Shown here piece by piece: positions 63,342 through 64,000 of a DNA stretch of 64,000 nt; position 1 is the first letter of the stretch; every line of letters starts with the position of its first letter. The translations under genes and the position numbers were made by a program. This DNA comes from Flavobacterium sp. NKUCC04_CG (GTDB taxonomy: Bacteria; Bacteroidota; Bacteroidia; Flavobacteriales; Flavobacteriaceae). The notes under the pieces are model-generated. The model searched no databases, was not told where the DNA came from, and was given only the letters and a program-made list of their open reading frames with translations. The DNA lies in contig NZ_JAHKRA010000002.1 of NCBI RefSeq assembly GCF_019345525.1, positions 231,139-295,138 of the forward strand, read 5' to 3'.

Positions 63342-64000
63342 TTAGTTTTTAATCAAAATCTGTTGGTAACTTCTGTGTCCGTTGACATACAAAACCACCA
63401 AATATTTACCGCTAACCCAGTGGTCGGACGGTATCAGCAGGCTGCCTTTGGCCGAGGTTGCCGAACCGCTCCAATGCGCTTTGCCCAGCATATCAAACAC
63501 CTGCACCCCTATATCCGCAGTAGGCGTTGTAAGACTGCTGTCGTAATACAACACCGTTGTACCCGACGTGGGGTTGGGCGTTAATTGGGCGGTGGCTCGC
63601 GGCACCTCGGTAGGAGAAACCTCAGTAGGCCTCCAAGAACCCCGAGTGCCAAAGTTTAAAGTGAACCTATAATAATCGCAAACCACTTTACCGTTGAGCC
63701 TTACCAAAACCTGGAGTGTTGTGCTGCTTTGATCGTAATGAGGGTCAAAGGGAATGAATTGCAAGCCTTCAATGCTGCGCTGCTCCCCCGGTGCTAAACC
63801 GATGTTTTGAGGTACAAAAACCCCTTCGCCTTCGGGATTTTCAAAGCTCAGTTGTACGTATTCATTCATATTATTACCCGCATCCACACCAAAGATTATA
63901 GCGGTATAAGGGTATTTCTCCCTTTTGTAGTTTTCGTGGCTTTTGACATAAATATCACATTTCCCACAATCTTGACTCGTTTTTACTACAACCAAGCCCC
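63342..64000 (-). CDS. T9SS sorting-domain protein, 5' end outside window
   Basis: The frame is open to the window edge, so the N-terminal part is missing. The visible ~219 residues hold a CxxC start (QDCGKCDIYV), beta strands of an immunoglobulin-like domain (MNEYVQLSFENPEGEGVF; TTLQVLVRLNGKVVCDYY) and a type A Por sorting domain (QLTPNPTSGTTVLYYDSS ... HRSYQQILIKN). It is exported through type IX secretion. Its last codons were copied into the duplication downstream (61321-61354). Confidence 0.82.
   Translation of the reverse strand, partial: GLVVVKTSQDCGKCDIYVKSHENYKREKYPYTAIIFGVDAGNNMNEYVQLSFENPEGEGVFVPQNIGLAPGEQRSIEGLQFIPFDPHYDQSSTTLQVLVRLNGKVVCDYYRFTLNFGTRGSWRPTEVSPTEVPRATAQLTPNPTSGTTVLYYDSSLTTPTADIGVQVFDMLGKAHWSGSATSAKGSLLIPSDHWVSGKYLVVLYVNGHRSYQQILIKN

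Noticed and set aside
59511..63584. Plus-strand ORFs opposite the T9SS twins
   Set aside because: They recur in both twins only because the sense genes are duplicated; they have no start signals or domains.

Overview
The window is AT-rich DNA that reads as a chromosomal segment of a Bacteroidota bacterium, most likely Flavobacteriia/Flavobacteriaceae. The support is indirect but consistent: type IX secretion (Por) C-terminal sorting domains, a TonB-dependent receptor with Bacteroidota-style small outer-membrane partners, many short lipoproteins, WG-repeat and DUF4476 proteins, TAnnTTTG-type -7 boxes and few Shine-Dalgarno sequences. I cannot name a species. No rRNA, intact tRNA, CRISPR array or complete insertion sequence was found.

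Layout. 0-2.5 kb: the C-terminal part of a LuxR-type regulator and a lipoprotein. 2.6-9.0 kb: a minus-strand row of small unrelated cytoplasmic or membrane proteins (DUF2625, an Imm17-like two-helix protein, WG-repeat, ankyrin, a TfoX-like domain, several unknowns) that looks like a polymorphic-toxin immunity array without a toxin. 9.1-25.3 kb: an accessory/defence island built as modules separated by a ~300-360 bp non-coding, inverted-end repeat family, all copies in one orientation. The modules are a secreted hydrolase; a two-gene operon of a channel-like membrane protein plus a ThsB-like TIR-fold protein; an McrBC restriction pair; a GNAT acetyltransferase and a secreted hydrolase; then a long RNA hairpin leading two translationally coupled small genes, facing a tandem pair of DUF262 (GmrSD-like) proteins.

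25.6-30.1 kb holds small secreted or lipid-anchored proteins and a beta-barrel. 30.2-36.4 kb is a tripartite RND efflux operon (small lipoprotein, TolC-like, RND pump, adaptor). 36.6-39.9 kb is an operon that starts with a Cys/Gly/Thr-rich RiPP-like precursor, followed by a terminator-like hairpin, a LolA-like protein, a TonB-dependent receptor and perhaps a 26-aa peptide. 41-44 kb holds a propeller gene broken by a 13-bp tandem duplication and a TacA/TacT-type toxin-antitoxin pair.

44.2-51.3 kb is a complete catechol ortho-cleavage (beta-ketoadipate) pathway in one direction: AraC-type regulator, then catB, catC, catA, pcaD, a fused pcaIJ and pcaF, taking catechol to acetyl-CoA and succinyl-CoA. 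Next come a LysR regulator divergent from an mdaB/ygiN-like quinone-reduction pair, an HD hydrolase with an FAD monooxygenase carrying an N-terminal Cys-rich zinc-finger-like segment, a DUF4476 protein, and a zinc alcohol dehydrogenase. The right edge holds two nearly identical tandem T9SS-secreted proteins (a ~2.03 kb duplication with a visible scar) and the 3' part of a third T9SS protein.

Strongest candidates for something new: the channel-like/TIR two-gene operon, the repeat-bounded module architecture around it, the hairpin-led two-gene unit at 20.07-20.91 kb, and the orphan RiPP precursor with its uptake-type neighbours.
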